From: Paludibacter sp. UBA5753
GTDB taxonomy: Bacteria; Bacteroidota; Bacteroidia; Bacteroidales; Paludibacteraceae
NCBI GenBank assembly: GCA_002427615.1
Contig: DIFH01000005.1
Span: 40,131-53,175, forward strand
Length of the DNA: 13,045 bases
Reading direction: 5' to 3'
The notes beneath the pieces were generated by a model that saw only the letters and a program-made list of their open reading frames with translations, made no database searches and was not told the origin of the DNA. Position numbers and translations under genes: made by a program. This document shows positions 1 to 6,083 of the stretch, piece after piece (the stretch's first letter is position 1; every line of letters starts with the position of its first letter).

Positions 1-96
1 ATAATGAAACAATCCCCCTCCTTTTAATTTTCAGTTCGACTTTGTCGAACTGAAAATTAAAAGAATATAAAAATAAAAGGTGCTGAGTAGTTACTG
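1..96. repeat. Hairpin-bearing dispersed repeat, left copy
   Basis: Left copy of a repeat of about 90 bp that recurs in the same orientation at 2999-3094. It starts with a C-rich run (CCCCCTCC, 14-21), continues as a perfect inverted repeat with 20-bp arms (21-40 and 44-63) around a TTT loop, then an A-rich spacer, and ends in GCTGAGTAGTTAC (82-94). The right copy keeps this order. No T-run follows the hairpin on either strand, so a simple intrinsic terminator is not the best reading, though a role in ending transcription of the minus-strand gene that stops at 147 is possible. The copy may start before the window edge. I infer it is one boundary of an inserted segment. Confidence 0.85.
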
Positions 97-146
97 CTTT
101 TTTGTAAATATCAAACGAAATTCAAATAAAAATGTTCAAAAATATT

Positions 147-707
147 TCATTTTGCAATTTTATTGCCCAAATAACTCATTATTTCAGATTTCAGTTGGTC
201 GCAGAGCAATGCAGATTTACGACTGCCTTTGGCCGAAAAACCGCCAGTAAAAGGGAAGCTAACAAGCACCAAACGCTCATTTTCTGCATCAGCATAAATG
301 ACGCTACCCATTTGCCATTGTTGAAGCGAAAAAGCCGAATGAAACTTAATTAGTTTTTTATTTTCGTCCAGAAAATCAATTCTATGCCCTGATTTTATAA
401 CTTCTACTACTTCCTGAAAAGAAAATTGTTCATTCGGGATTTGAAAATCAACTTGAGCTTTACTGCCGAACTGAGGTACAGTTACGGTGTCGGAATGCAG
501 AAAATCAATTTTCGGTTTCATTTCAAAGTACATAAACAGCCCGTAAAACAGTACAAAGATTATTGTAGCACCCAATCCGTTGAAAAGAATACTTACATAA
601 TCAATAGGGGCATCTTTAAATAGTTGCAAAATTACCATGAAAAGGATATAAGCCAGAAAGTAAGTGCAAAAAAGCAACATCAACATTAAATAAAAATTAC
701 GTTTCAT
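147..707 (-). CDS. Two-helix membrane protein with soluble C-terminal domain, function unknown
   Basis: A 186-residue protein from the ATG at 707. Residues about 3-30 and 40-60 are hydrophobic membrane segments (MLMLLFCTYFLAYILFMVIL, then ATIIFVLFYGLFMYF). The remaining roughly 120 residues are soluble and look beta-rich, ending in a helix with lysines. The layout of two helices followed by a small beta-rich domain resembles several uncharacterised bacterial membrane proteins, but I do not recognise the family and see no catalytic motif. An upstream TTG at 812 would add 35 residues encoded by palindromic repeat DNA (800-814), so I prefer the ATG. A TATCTTTG box at 902-909 on the same strand could be its promoter, giving a long leader that contains a 12-bp hairpin. 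The gene lies inside the repeat-bounded accessory segment. Confidence 0.65.
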   Translation of the reverse strand: MKRNFYLMLMLLFCTYFLAYILFMVILQLFKDAPIDYVSILFNGLGATIIFVLFYGLFMYFEMKPKIDFLHSDTVTVPQFGSKAQVDFQIPNEQFSFQEVVEVIKSGHRIDFLDENKKLIKFHSAFSLQQWQMGSVIYADAENERLVLVSFPFTGGFSAKGSRKSALLCDQLKSEIMSYLGNKIAK

Positions 708-799
708 ATGCTGAATAAGGTGTAAAAAGGATGAGCACAAATACATTAGAAAACGCAAATATACCCCCGTCACGCCGGATATGGGAATTTGCGCACCGT

Positions 800-886
800 C
801 GTTGGAAACCAACGGTCATGACCGAAGGGAATAATTGCAATCCCAACATCCTGTACTGTAAGTATTTTCAATCCAAAATACTTACA
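800..886. repeat. Cluster of three perfect palindromes (REP-like)
   Basis: Three inverted repeats sit almost end to end: CGTTGG-AAA-CCAACG (800-814), the 12-nt perfect palindrome CGGTCATGACCG (813-824), and 12-bp arms TGTAAGTATTTT / AAAATACTTACA around CAATCC (857-886). GGGAATAATTGCAATCCC lies between them. The style resembles REP-like repeats mobilised by RAYT/IS200-type transposases. That assignment is inference; no such transposase is in the window. Confidence 0.6.
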
Positions 887-901
887 ATTTCATTTCCTAC
901 G

Positions 902-909
902 CAAAGATA
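902..909 (-). promoter_or_regulatory. Bacteroidota -7 box, TATCTTTG
   Basis: Read on the minus strand this is TATCTTTGCG, a match to TAnnTTTG followed by the GC seen in other promoters of this window. No clear -33 TTTG is present. It would drive the membrane protein starting at 707, with a leader of about 190 nt that runs through the palindromes. Confidence 0.4.
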
Positions 910-1043
910 AATATTTATTTTTGAATTTAGAGCGGATTATAAACTTGCCTGCGGCAGGAAGGTCATTATAATACAAGAAGCTGGGATTACAAATCCTACC
1001 TGACCACCGCCACTTTATGCTTATTTAAAAGAAAGTATATCCG

Positions 1044-1087
1044 ATAGGGCGGGGGGTCTTCGTACCTCAGACCACACGAAGTCCTAT
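1044..1087. repeat. Hairpin-prone element downstream of the unknown gene
   Basis: Outer arms ATAGG (1044-1048) and CCTAT (1083-1087) enclose inner arms CTTCGT (1058-1063) and ACGAAG (1076-1081), with a G-run between. GGTCT/AGACC (1055-1059 and 1069-1073) is a competing pairing. It lies 31 nt past the stop codon of the gene ending at 1118. There is no U-tract, so a terminator role is uncertain; a small dispersed repeat is equally likely. Confidence 0.35.
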
Positions 1088-1117
1088 GTGCTATTTGCTC
1101 GCTGTTTGTTTTTAGTT

Positions 1118-1645
1118 TTAATCAGGTATATTCTCGTTAAAATCGCCTAAGTCGAAGTCATTTCTCAAGTCGCCTTTGAAAATTGAAATAAGTTGTTCTT
1201 TCTTTGTCAATTGGTCTTGGTTTAAATACTTTTCAATAACATATCCTCCAATATCGATTTTGTATATTTTTTTTATAACGGAATAATCATCGCTGCTCTC
1301 AAACTCTAATACCAAACGTGCCTTTAATTCTGCTGCCAGCAAACTTATAAGTTGATATTCAGAAAGGTACTTTTCTAATAGCATACTCAATTTGTCATTA
1401 GTTTCTCCTGTTCTAATATATTCAATATAGAATAATATAGTATTTGTCAAACTACTCAAGGTATTTTCACTTCGGTCTGATTTGTATGAATTTATAGCGA
1501 AATGCAAATCTCCTCCGTCATTTAAATAGAGAGCTAAATTCCGTAATTTATCCTCGGTTGTTTTGCTTTTAAATTCGTGAGAATAGCTGTCAAAATAGGA
1601 TTTACTGACAATCCATTCGTAATATTTATTTCTGAGGTTTTCCAT
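1118..1645 (-). CDS. Uncharacterised protein paired with the GIY-YIG nuclease gene
   Basis: A 175-residue, lysine- and glutamate-rich, mainly helical soluble protein. I do not recognise a family, and there is no signal peptide, membrane segment or metal-binding motif. I chose the ATG at 1645 (MENLRNKYYEW), which starts 7 nt after the stop codon of the nuclease gene. A TTG at 1672 would instead overlap the nuclease gene by 20 nt. Either way the two genes are tightly coupled and probably share a transcript. An accessory, regulatory or immunity-like role for the nuclease is possible but rests on position alone. Its AT-rich codon use matches the nuclease and differs from the core genes to the right. 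Confidence 0.7.
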   Translation of the reverse strand: MENLRNKYYEWIVSKSYFDSYSHEFKSKTTEDKLRNLALYLNDGGDLHFAINSYKSDRSENTLSSLTNTILFYIEYIRTGETNDKLSMLLEKYLSEYQLISLLAAELKARLVLEFESSDDYSVIKKIYKIDIGGYVIEKYLNQDQLTKKEQLISIFKGDLRNDFDLGDFNENIPD

Positions 1646-1652
1646 ATGTATG

Positions 1653-2498
1653 TTAATTATTACAGAATCCAAAACTGATTGCTCCTAATTTATTTTTAAA
1701 TAGAGTTTCTTCCTTTATTGCTTGCTCGGGCGAAATATTTATCGGTAATATATGTAAAATCGAAAAAGTTAAATTGTCTGCATATTTTGGATCGGACTCT
1801 ACTAACTTTTTTAGTGACACATTATTCCCATGTCCTTTTGTGTCTACATAAACAGACCATCTTCCCCATACACCTAACTTGTTATAAGTTGAACCGACAT
1901 AAATCTTTCCGGTTTTATTATCAAGTATTGCATAAATACAATTGACGGCAGATAACATTCGTTTCCATTCTGGATAAGCATTGTTTATAATATCTCTCAG
2001 TTGAAAGAATTTCAAAATTACATTTGGATAACCAGGGAAAGCGTTATCGAAACCAGGTGCAATTTCAATTATTTCTTTCTCGTTAGATATTCCTTGACAC
2101 CAAGCTTGAGTTCCTTTTCCCCAATCAATAATTACCCTTTCTTTTAGATTTCTAAATCCATCTACCTCTGCCATTTTGTAATAATATGGAGAATGTCTGT
2201 CAGTTGTGACAGTTGTTTCAATCTTATAAACACCGAGAAAACGCGAAAGAGTTCCTTGCTCTCCAAGAAATGAAACAATATATTGTGCTCCTTTAAATTT
2301 ATCATCAGATTGTTCTGCTTGATATTCCAAAAAAAGTTCTGGTTGGTCGCGATAAATGTCATAAATAGATTTGTTGTATGAAACACCTCTTATAACTTTC
2401 GTTTCTCTTTTGTCTTTATGTCTGACCAAGATAATTTTATCTTCTTTTTTCAAGCCTCGATTAAAAAGAAGTTCTTGAATTGTTATTTTCTTTTCCAT
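1653..2498 (-). CDS. GIY-YIG endonuclease with uncharacterised N-terminal domain
   Basis: A 281-residue protein from the ATG at 2498; a TTG at 2531 would add 11 residues. The C-terminal part (about 185-281) is a GIY-YIG nuclease. It has CIY at 187-189 (Cys replaces the first Gly), YVG at 200-202, a following Arg in WGRW (211-214), and a Glu in KEETLFKNKLG (263-264) that fits the metal-binding glutamate, with Asn near the end. Such domains cut DNA phosphodiester bonds and occur in restriction, repair and homing enzymes. Residues 1-180 are separate. The segment 70-92 (GAQYIVSFLGEQGTLSRFLGVYKI) has the feel of a PUA/EVE-like beta fold, which would suggest recognition of a modified base; this is a guess. 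I recall standalone proteins of this length and layout across bacteria, without an established role. It is the first gene of a two-gene unit and lies next to a recombinase remnant. Confidence 0.8.
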   Translation of the reverse strand: MEKKITIQELLFNRGLKKEDKIILVRHKDKRETKVIRGVSYNKSIYDIYRDQPELFLEYQAEQSDDKFKGAQYIVSFLGEQGTLSRFLGVYKIETTVTTDRHSPYYYKMAEVDGFRNLKERVIIDWGKGTQAWCQGISNEKEIIEIAPGFDNAFPGYPNVILKFFQLRDIINNAYPEWKRMLSAVNCIYAILDNKTGKIYVGSTYNKLGVWGRWSVYVDTKGHGNNVSLKKLVESDPKYADNLTFSILHILPINISPEQAIKEETLFKNKLGAISFGFCNN

Positions 2499-2552
2499 CT
2501 GTAAATTCTTTTCGTTAGTTTTAGAAATCAATGTTTGTTACGTTTTTTTACA

Positions 2553-2700
2553 GTGGCACCTAACATCTGTGTAGTTACCACGATTTTGTATTGTTACCAC
2601 AGCGTGGCAACTATATTTACCTTATTTAAGCCTAATATATAATTTAAATAATTGTATACCAATAGCTTTAATTTGGCGTCTAAATTTTTATTGTGGTACC
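2553..2700. promoter_or_regulatory. Five copies of octamer G(G/T)T(A/G)CCAC
   Basis: GTTACCAC occurs at 2574-2581 and 2593-2600, 19 bp apart. Its variants in the opposite orientation are GTGGCACC (2553-2560), GTGGCAAC (2604-2611) and GTGGTACC (2693-2700). The pair at 2593-2611 forms an inverted repeat with a 3-nt spacer and one mismatch. The cluster begins 55 bp upstream of the nuclease ATG. The helical-turn spacing fits an operator for a dimeric regulator, but other explanations (a recombinase arm-site array) are open. Confidence 0.4.
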
Positions 2701-2719
2701 TATCATTTCGTTAAAATAT

Positions 2720-2893
2720 TTATATTTCTAAATTGTCCTTTGGATTTTTGATTTGATCAAATCCCTTATTCGTAATATATGTTTCTGCTTACTGCCTGCT
2801 ATTTTCACCTACAAATAACCACTCCTTTGGTTTATATTCCTTAAAATATTGGCGTAAAGTTAATAAAGTTTTTTTGTAATTACTCAGCGTCCT
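2720..2893 (-). pseudogene. Decayed C-terminal tail of a tyrosine recombinase/integrase
   Basis: On the minus strand one frame reads LRQYFKEYKPKEWLFVGE, then a stop (2789-2791), and in the same frame YITNKGFDQIKNP, finishing DNLEI and a stop at 2720-2722. Phage/integron-type tyrosine recombinases of Bacteroidota commonly carry LRxYxKxYKPKEWLFEGQ before the catalytic core and end with EIYTHITTKGxxxIKSPLDxLDI, so I read this as a tail with an internal deletion. The part that should hold the RxxR, HxxR and catalytic Tyr motifs is missing, as is the whole N-terminal half. It cannot be active. It lies about 100 bp inside the right boundary repeat, where an integrase gene of an inserted element would be expected. 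Confidence 0.65.
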
Positions 2894-2939
2894 AATAAAT
2901 TTGATAATAATTAACCATTTAGTTGATTGTTATGTATTT

Positions 2940-2964
2940 ATACCTGCCTGCCGCAGGCAGGTAT
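2940..2964. repeat. Perfect 25-nt palindrome (CCTGCC/GGCAGG type)
   Basis: Twelve-base arms (2940-2951 and 2953-2964) flank one central base; the core reads CCTGCCTGCCGCAGGCAGG. A degraded relative with a G/A mismatch lies at 944-961 (CTTGCCTGCGGCAGGAAG). From memory, short palindromes of this kind are dispersed in Bacteroidota genomes; I could not count copies. They mark both sides of the accessory segment here. Confidence 0.75.
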
Positions 2965-2998
2965 GCATAACCCTCAGTAAGCGAAGCGCAACTTGGGG

Positions 2999-3094
2999 TT
3001 AATGATATAACCCCCTCCCTTTGATTTTCAGTTCGACAAAGTCGAACTGAAAATCAAAAGGTAATAAAAATAAAGAGCGCTGAGTAGTTATCAA
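2999..3094. repeat. Hairpin-bearing dispersed repeat, right copy
   Basis: Same order of parts as the copy at 1-96: C-rich run (3011-3019), inverted repeat with 18 perfectly paired bases (3020-3037 and 3041-3058) around an AAA loop, A-rich spacer, and GCTGAGTAGTTA (3079-3090). Compared with the left copy, the arms differ by a paired A-T to G-C change and the loop is AAA instead of TTT. It sits upstream of nfnA and closes the accessory segment. Confidence 0.85.
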
Positions 3095-3208
3095 ATATTA
3101 TCTCCATCATTGAACTGAATAACTCCATAAACGCATAAAATACTTGACATATATTACATTTTTGATTGTATTGAAAATAAATCATTTCTTAGGACAGACT
3201 TTTTTTTA

Positions 3209-3216
3209 TAAATTTG
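3209..3216 (+). promoter_or_regulatory. Bacteroidota -7 box TAAATTTG for nfnA
   Basis: TAAATTTGCAC matches TAnnTTTG and is followed by the GCA seen at other promoters in the window. It ends 26 nt before the nfnA ATG, which implies a short leader. A canonical -33 TTTG is not obvious. Confidence 0.55.
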
Positions 3217-3242
3217 CACACAATTTTTCAAACCCATCAGAA

Positions 3243-4079
3243 ATGAATAAAATTATCAGCAAAGAGTATTTTTCGGACAATGTAGTGAAATTTGAAGTGG
3301 AAGCGCCTTTAATCGCAAAGTCGCGTAAAGCAGGGCATTTCGTAATGGTGAAGGTTGGCGAAAAAGGGGAACGTATTCCGTTGACCATAGCCGATGCCAA
3401 TGTACAAAAAGGAACTATTACGCTTGTAGTGCAGAAAATGGGCGTTTCGTCGACAAAACTTTGTGCGCTGAACGAGGGTGATTTTATTACCGATATGGTG
3501 GGTCCATTAGGGAAAGCCACGCATATCGAAAACTTTGGAACAGTGGTTTGCGCCTGTGGCGGCGTGGGAACTGCGCCCATGTTACCCATTGCGGCTGCGT
3601 TGAAGAATGCTGGAAACAAAGTGATTTCGGTGATTGCAGCCCGTACGAAAGATTTAATTATTCTTGAAGAACAAATGCGCCAGTATGCAGATGAAGTCAT
3701 AGTAATGACCGACGATGGTTCGTACGGAACAAAAGGGCTGGTAACCAATGGTGTTGAGTTGGTAATTAACCGCGAAAAGGTCGATCTTTGTATTACGATT
3801 GGGCCTGCCATTATGATGAAATTTGTGAGTTTGCTGACCAAAAAATATGAAATACCAACGCTTGCGTCGTTAAATACCATCATGGTTGATGGCACCGGAA
3901 TGTGTGGAGCTTGCCGTGTAAGTGTGGGAGGAAAAACCAAATTTGTTTGTGTAGATGGACCCGAATTTGATGCACATCAGGTGGATTTTGATGAAATGTT
4001 GATGCGTTTGAGCGGATACAAGGACATCGAACGCCAGGAAATGGAAAAAATGGAATGCGCAAGCGGAGCGCGGAAATGA
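3243..4079 (+). CDS. nfnA: NfnA/SudB-type ferredoxin-NADP(+) oxidoreductase, FAD/[2Fe-2S] subunit
   Basis: A 278-residue cytoplasmic protein of the dihydroorotate-dehydrogenase electron-transfer (PyrK-like) family. The FAD-binding barrel carries RIPLT (44-48). The NAD(P)-binding lobe has GGVGTAP (106-112). The C-terminal [2Fe-2S] motif is D216, C221, C224 and C236 (DGTGMCGAC...FVC), the Asp/three-Cys pattern of the small Nfn subunit. With the next gene it forms the heterodimer annotated as NADH-dependent reduced ferredoxin:NADP+ oxidoreductase or sulfide dehydrogenase, which couples NAD(H), NADP(H) and ferredoxin. I chose the ATG at 3243; an in-frame ATG at 3144 would add 33 hydrophobic residues and place the promoter box inside the gene. 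The partner starts 92 nt downstream. Whether it bifurcates electrons in this organism is not shown by sequence. Confidence 0.85.
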   Translation: MNKIISKEYFSDNVVKFEVEAPLIAKSRKAGHFVMVKVGEKGERIPLTIADANVQKGTITLVVQKMGVSSTKLCALNEGDFITDMVGPLGKATHIENFGTVVCACGGVGTAPMLPIAAALKNAGNKVISVIAARTKDLIILEEQMRQYADEVIVMTDDGSYGTKGLVTNGVELVINREKVDLCITIGPAIMMKFVSLLTKKYEIPTLASLNTIMVDGTGMCGACRVSVGGKTKFVCVDGPEFDAHQVDFDEMLMRLSGYKDIERQEMEKMECASGARK

Positions 4080-4171
4080 TAAGCCTTTATCAGTTCAATT
4101 AAAGAGAAAATAATGAAGAAGTTTTTTTATAGACAGAACTTTTCAAACGTCAAACCTTCAAACAACATAGA

Positions 4172-5635
4172 ATGAATTTTTCAGAAGAAAGAGCCCAGAG
4201 CTGGCGAGCAGATTTACGCAGTGCGAAGAAAGCCAAAGAGCGTACCGACATTCCACGCGTTCACATGCCCGAACTCGACCCTGAATATCGCAGTCACACC
4301 CGTGTGGAAGAAGTAAATCTCGGATTAACGCCCGAAATGGCTATGCTCGAAGCCCAACGTTGTATCGACTGTGCCAAACCGACTTGTATGGACGGTTGTC
4401 CCGTAAGCATTTATATTCCAAAATTCGTAAAACAGATTGAAATTGGCGATTTTCTCGGCGCGGCCAAAACATTGAAGGAAACTTCGGCTTTGCCTGCTGT
4501 TTGCGGAAGAGTTTGTCCTCAGGAAAAACAATGTGAAGCGCAATGCATTCACACTAAAATGAAAAAGGAAGCAGTGGCTATCGGTCATCTCGAACGTTTT
4601 GCCGCCGACTTTGAACGGGAAAGCGGTAATATCTCCATACCTGAAGTAGCGACGCCTAACGGAATTAAAATTGCCGTGGTCGGTTCAGGACCTGCAGGAC
4701 TTTCGTTTGCGGGCGATATGGCTAAAATGGGTTACGATGTTACTGTTTTCGAGGCTTTGCACGAAATTGGCGGCGTACTGAAATACGGGATTCCAGAGTT
4801 TCGTTTGCCAAATGCCATTGTCGATGTCGAAATTGAGAATTTACGATCGATGGGAGTACAGTTTATTACAAACTGTATTATCGGCAAAACCATTACGATC
4901 GAAGAATTGAAAGAAGAGGGTTTTAGAGGGGTCTTTGTGGCGAGCGGTGCAGGCTTACCGCGTTTTATGAATATTAAAGGCGAAAACTTGGTGGGAGTAA
5001 TGTCGTCGAACGAATACCTGACCCGTGTAAACCTGATGGATGCGGCTAATCCCGAATCGGACACGCCTGTACTACCGGGTAAAAACGTGGCGGTTATCGG
5101 CGGGGGCAACACCGCTATGGACTCGGTACGTACTGCCCGTCGGTTAGGCGCCGAACGTGCTATGATTGTTTATCGTCGCTCGGAAGAAGAAATGCCTGCC
5201 CGAATCGAAGAAGTGAAACATGCCAAAGAAGAAGGTATTGAATTTATGACTTTGCGTAACCCTGTTAAATATATTGGAAATGAATATGGACGTGTTACCC
5301 ACATGGTACTTCAGGTTATGGAGCTGGGCGAACCAGATGCATCGGGACGTCGTTCGCCGGTTGAAGTTCCGGGGAAAACCGAATTGCTCGAAGTGGACGA
5401 AGTGGTTGTTAGTGTCGGCGTTTCGCCCAACCCGCTTATTCCTCAGTCGGTTGCCGGCCTCGAAGTTACTAAATGGGGAACTGTGGTGGTTAACAATGAT
5501 ACAATGCAGACTGCCATCCCGATGATTTTTGCCGGAGGCGATATTGTGCGCGGTGGTGCAACGGTTATTCTGGCAATGGGCGATGGACGTAAAGCGGCTG
5601 CTGCCATGGATGAATGGATAAAAGCAAATAACTGA
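4172..5635 (+). CDS. nfnB: NfnB/SudA-type (GltD-like) NADPH oxidoreductase, FAD/2x[4Fe-4S] subunit
   Basis: A 487-residue protein of the GltD-like family. The N-terminal ferredoxin-like part has two cysteine clusters, C64/C67/C72/C76 (CIDCAKPTCMDGC) and C111/C115/C121/C125 (CGRVCPQEKQCEAQC), for [4Fe-4S] centres. FAD binding is at GSGPAG (171-176) and NADPH binding at GGGNT (310-314), followed by RRS for the NADPH phosphate. The C-terminal AGGDIVRGGATVILAMGDG closes the FAD site. Many databases call such proteins the glutamate synthase (NADPH) small subunit, but the paired small flavoprotein upstream favours the Nfn/Sud assignment. Length is normal for the family. No clear terminator hairpin follows the stop codon. 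Confidence 0.85.
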   Translation: MNFSEERAQSWRADLRSAKKAKERTDIPRVHMPELDPEYRSHTRVEEVNLGLTPEMAMLEAQRCIDCAKPTCMDGCPVSIYIPKFVKQIEIGDFLGAAKTLKETSALPAVCGRVCPQEKQCEAQCIHTKMKKEAVAIGHLERFAADFERESGNISIPEVATPNGIKIAVVGSGPAGLSFAGDMAKMGYDVTVFEALHEIGGVLKYGIPEFRLPNAIVDVEIENLRSMGVQFITNCIIGKTITIEELKEEGFRGVFVASGAGLPRFMNIKGENLVGVMSSNEYLTRVNLMDAANPESDTPVLPGKNVAVIGGGNTAMDSVRTARRLGAERAMIVYRRSEEEMPARIEEVKHAKEEGIEFMTLRNPVKYIGNEYGRVTHMVLQVMELGEPDASGRRSPVEVPGKTELLEVDEVVVSVGVSPNPLIPQSVAGLEVTKWGTVVVNNDTMQTAIPMIFAGGDIVRGGATVILAMGDGRKAAAAMDEWIKANN

Positions 5636-6007
5636 TTATTAATGTTATTTGCAACTAAAAAACCGGGAGTTACTTTATTGATTGGAATATCGGAAATATT
5701 GTAATTCTCTTTCAGAAAAGATTCAAGCCGTTCTCTCAAAAGTAAATAACGTTTATTGGTTATGTTTGAAGTGGATTCTTTAAGTAGAAAAGTTCTCTGT
5801 AAGTTGACTTCATAACATAAAAATTTATGGGTTGAAAATAAATATTATCTATGAAAATAGAGCGGACAAATTGCTGCCAATTAGTGGAATAGATAAGACA
5901 AATTTGATAAATCATTACCTAATGCTTGGATGGAAAAACAGGTAATGAATTGGTAACGATTTATTGTCATTTTGAGGTCTAAAACTGGCTTTTACTGACT
6001 TAGAATA
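5636..6007. other. Gene-poor stretch with a possible coding remnant
   Basis: On the minus strand a frame without stops runs from about 5838 down to the nfnB stop and on into antisense nfnB. It reads, for example, EVNLQRTFLLKESTS, then KRYLLLRERLESFLKENY and DIPINKVTPGFLVANNIN, which has protein-like composition but no ATG. I do not recognise it; it may be the stub of a truncated gene or chance in AT-rich DNA. Further right, TCATTACCT and AGGTAATGA form a 9-bp inverted repeat with a 21-nt spacer around 5912-5950. Confidence 0.3.
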
Positions 6008-6048
6008 AAAGCAAAAAACCATTCCAAATCAATGATTTAGAATGGTTT
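6008..6048 (-). terminator. Intrinsic terminator of tRNA-Arg
   Basis: A 16-bp stem (about 6016-6048; loop of about 1-2 nt) reads on the minus strand as AAACCATTCTAAATCA / TGATTTGGAATGGTTT with one G.U wobble, followed by TTTGCTTTTATTC. On the plus strand the wobble becomes a C/A mismatch and no T-run follows, so it belongs to the minus-strand tRNA. Confidence 0.8.
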
Positions 6049-6083
6049 GTCTTTGAATTGTCGCTAATTGACAATCATTTTTG

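Larger units (their letters stand above)
708..1117. other. Gene-poor stretch with short palindromes
   Basis: No credible coding region. It holds a chain of palindromes at 800-886, a candidate minus-strand promoter at 902-909, a degraded copy of a CCTGC/GCAGG palindrome at 944-961, a GGATTACAAATCC palindrome near 983-995, and a hairpin-prone element at 1044-1087. This looks like an accumulation of small repeat remnants. Confidence 0.5.
2499..3242. other. Long AT-rich intergenic region between divergent genes
   Basis: Separates the minus-strand nuclease from plus-strand nfnA. It holds a cluster of GKTRCCAC octamers (2553-2700), a decayed recombinase tail (2720-2893), a perfect 25-nt palindrome (2940-2964), a 7-6-7 inverted repeat GGGGTTA/TAACCCC (2995-3014), the right copy of the hairpin repeat (2999-3094) and the nfnA promoter (3209-3216). 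I see no intact gene. Confidence 0.6.

Noticed and set aside
708..812. N-terminal extension of the membrane protein to a TTG at 812
   Set aside because: The added residues are encoded by palindromic repeat DNA and precede a good ATG that starts right before the first membrane helix.
2876..2892. Third, inverted copy of the repeat tail (GCTGAGTAATTAC)
   Set aside because: It matches the repeat tail over 13 bases with one mismatch, but it falls inside the recombinase relic (coding LSNY) and lacks the hairpin, so chance or ancient homology cannot be told apart.
3144..3242. N-terminal extension of nfnA to an upstream ATG
   Set aside because: It would add 33 residues not typical of the family and put the TAAATTTG promoter box inside the gene; MNKIISKEYF at 3243 is the usual family start.
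3206..3940. A 244-codon open frame opposite nfnA
   Set aside because: Antisense to the conserved flavoprotein gene; composition is low-complexity Ser/Thr/Pro/Ile with no recognisable fold.
5834..5946. Plus-strand frame of about 38 codons (INIIYENRADKLLPISG...)
   Set aside because: No start codon in a suitable place, no recognisable similarity, and a length easily reached by chance in AT-rich DNA.
6016..6048. Hairpin as terminator for plus-strand nfnB
   Set aside because: On the plus strand the stem has a C/A mismatch and no T-run follows; it lies about 380 bp past nfnB and fits the minus-strand tRNA-Arg.
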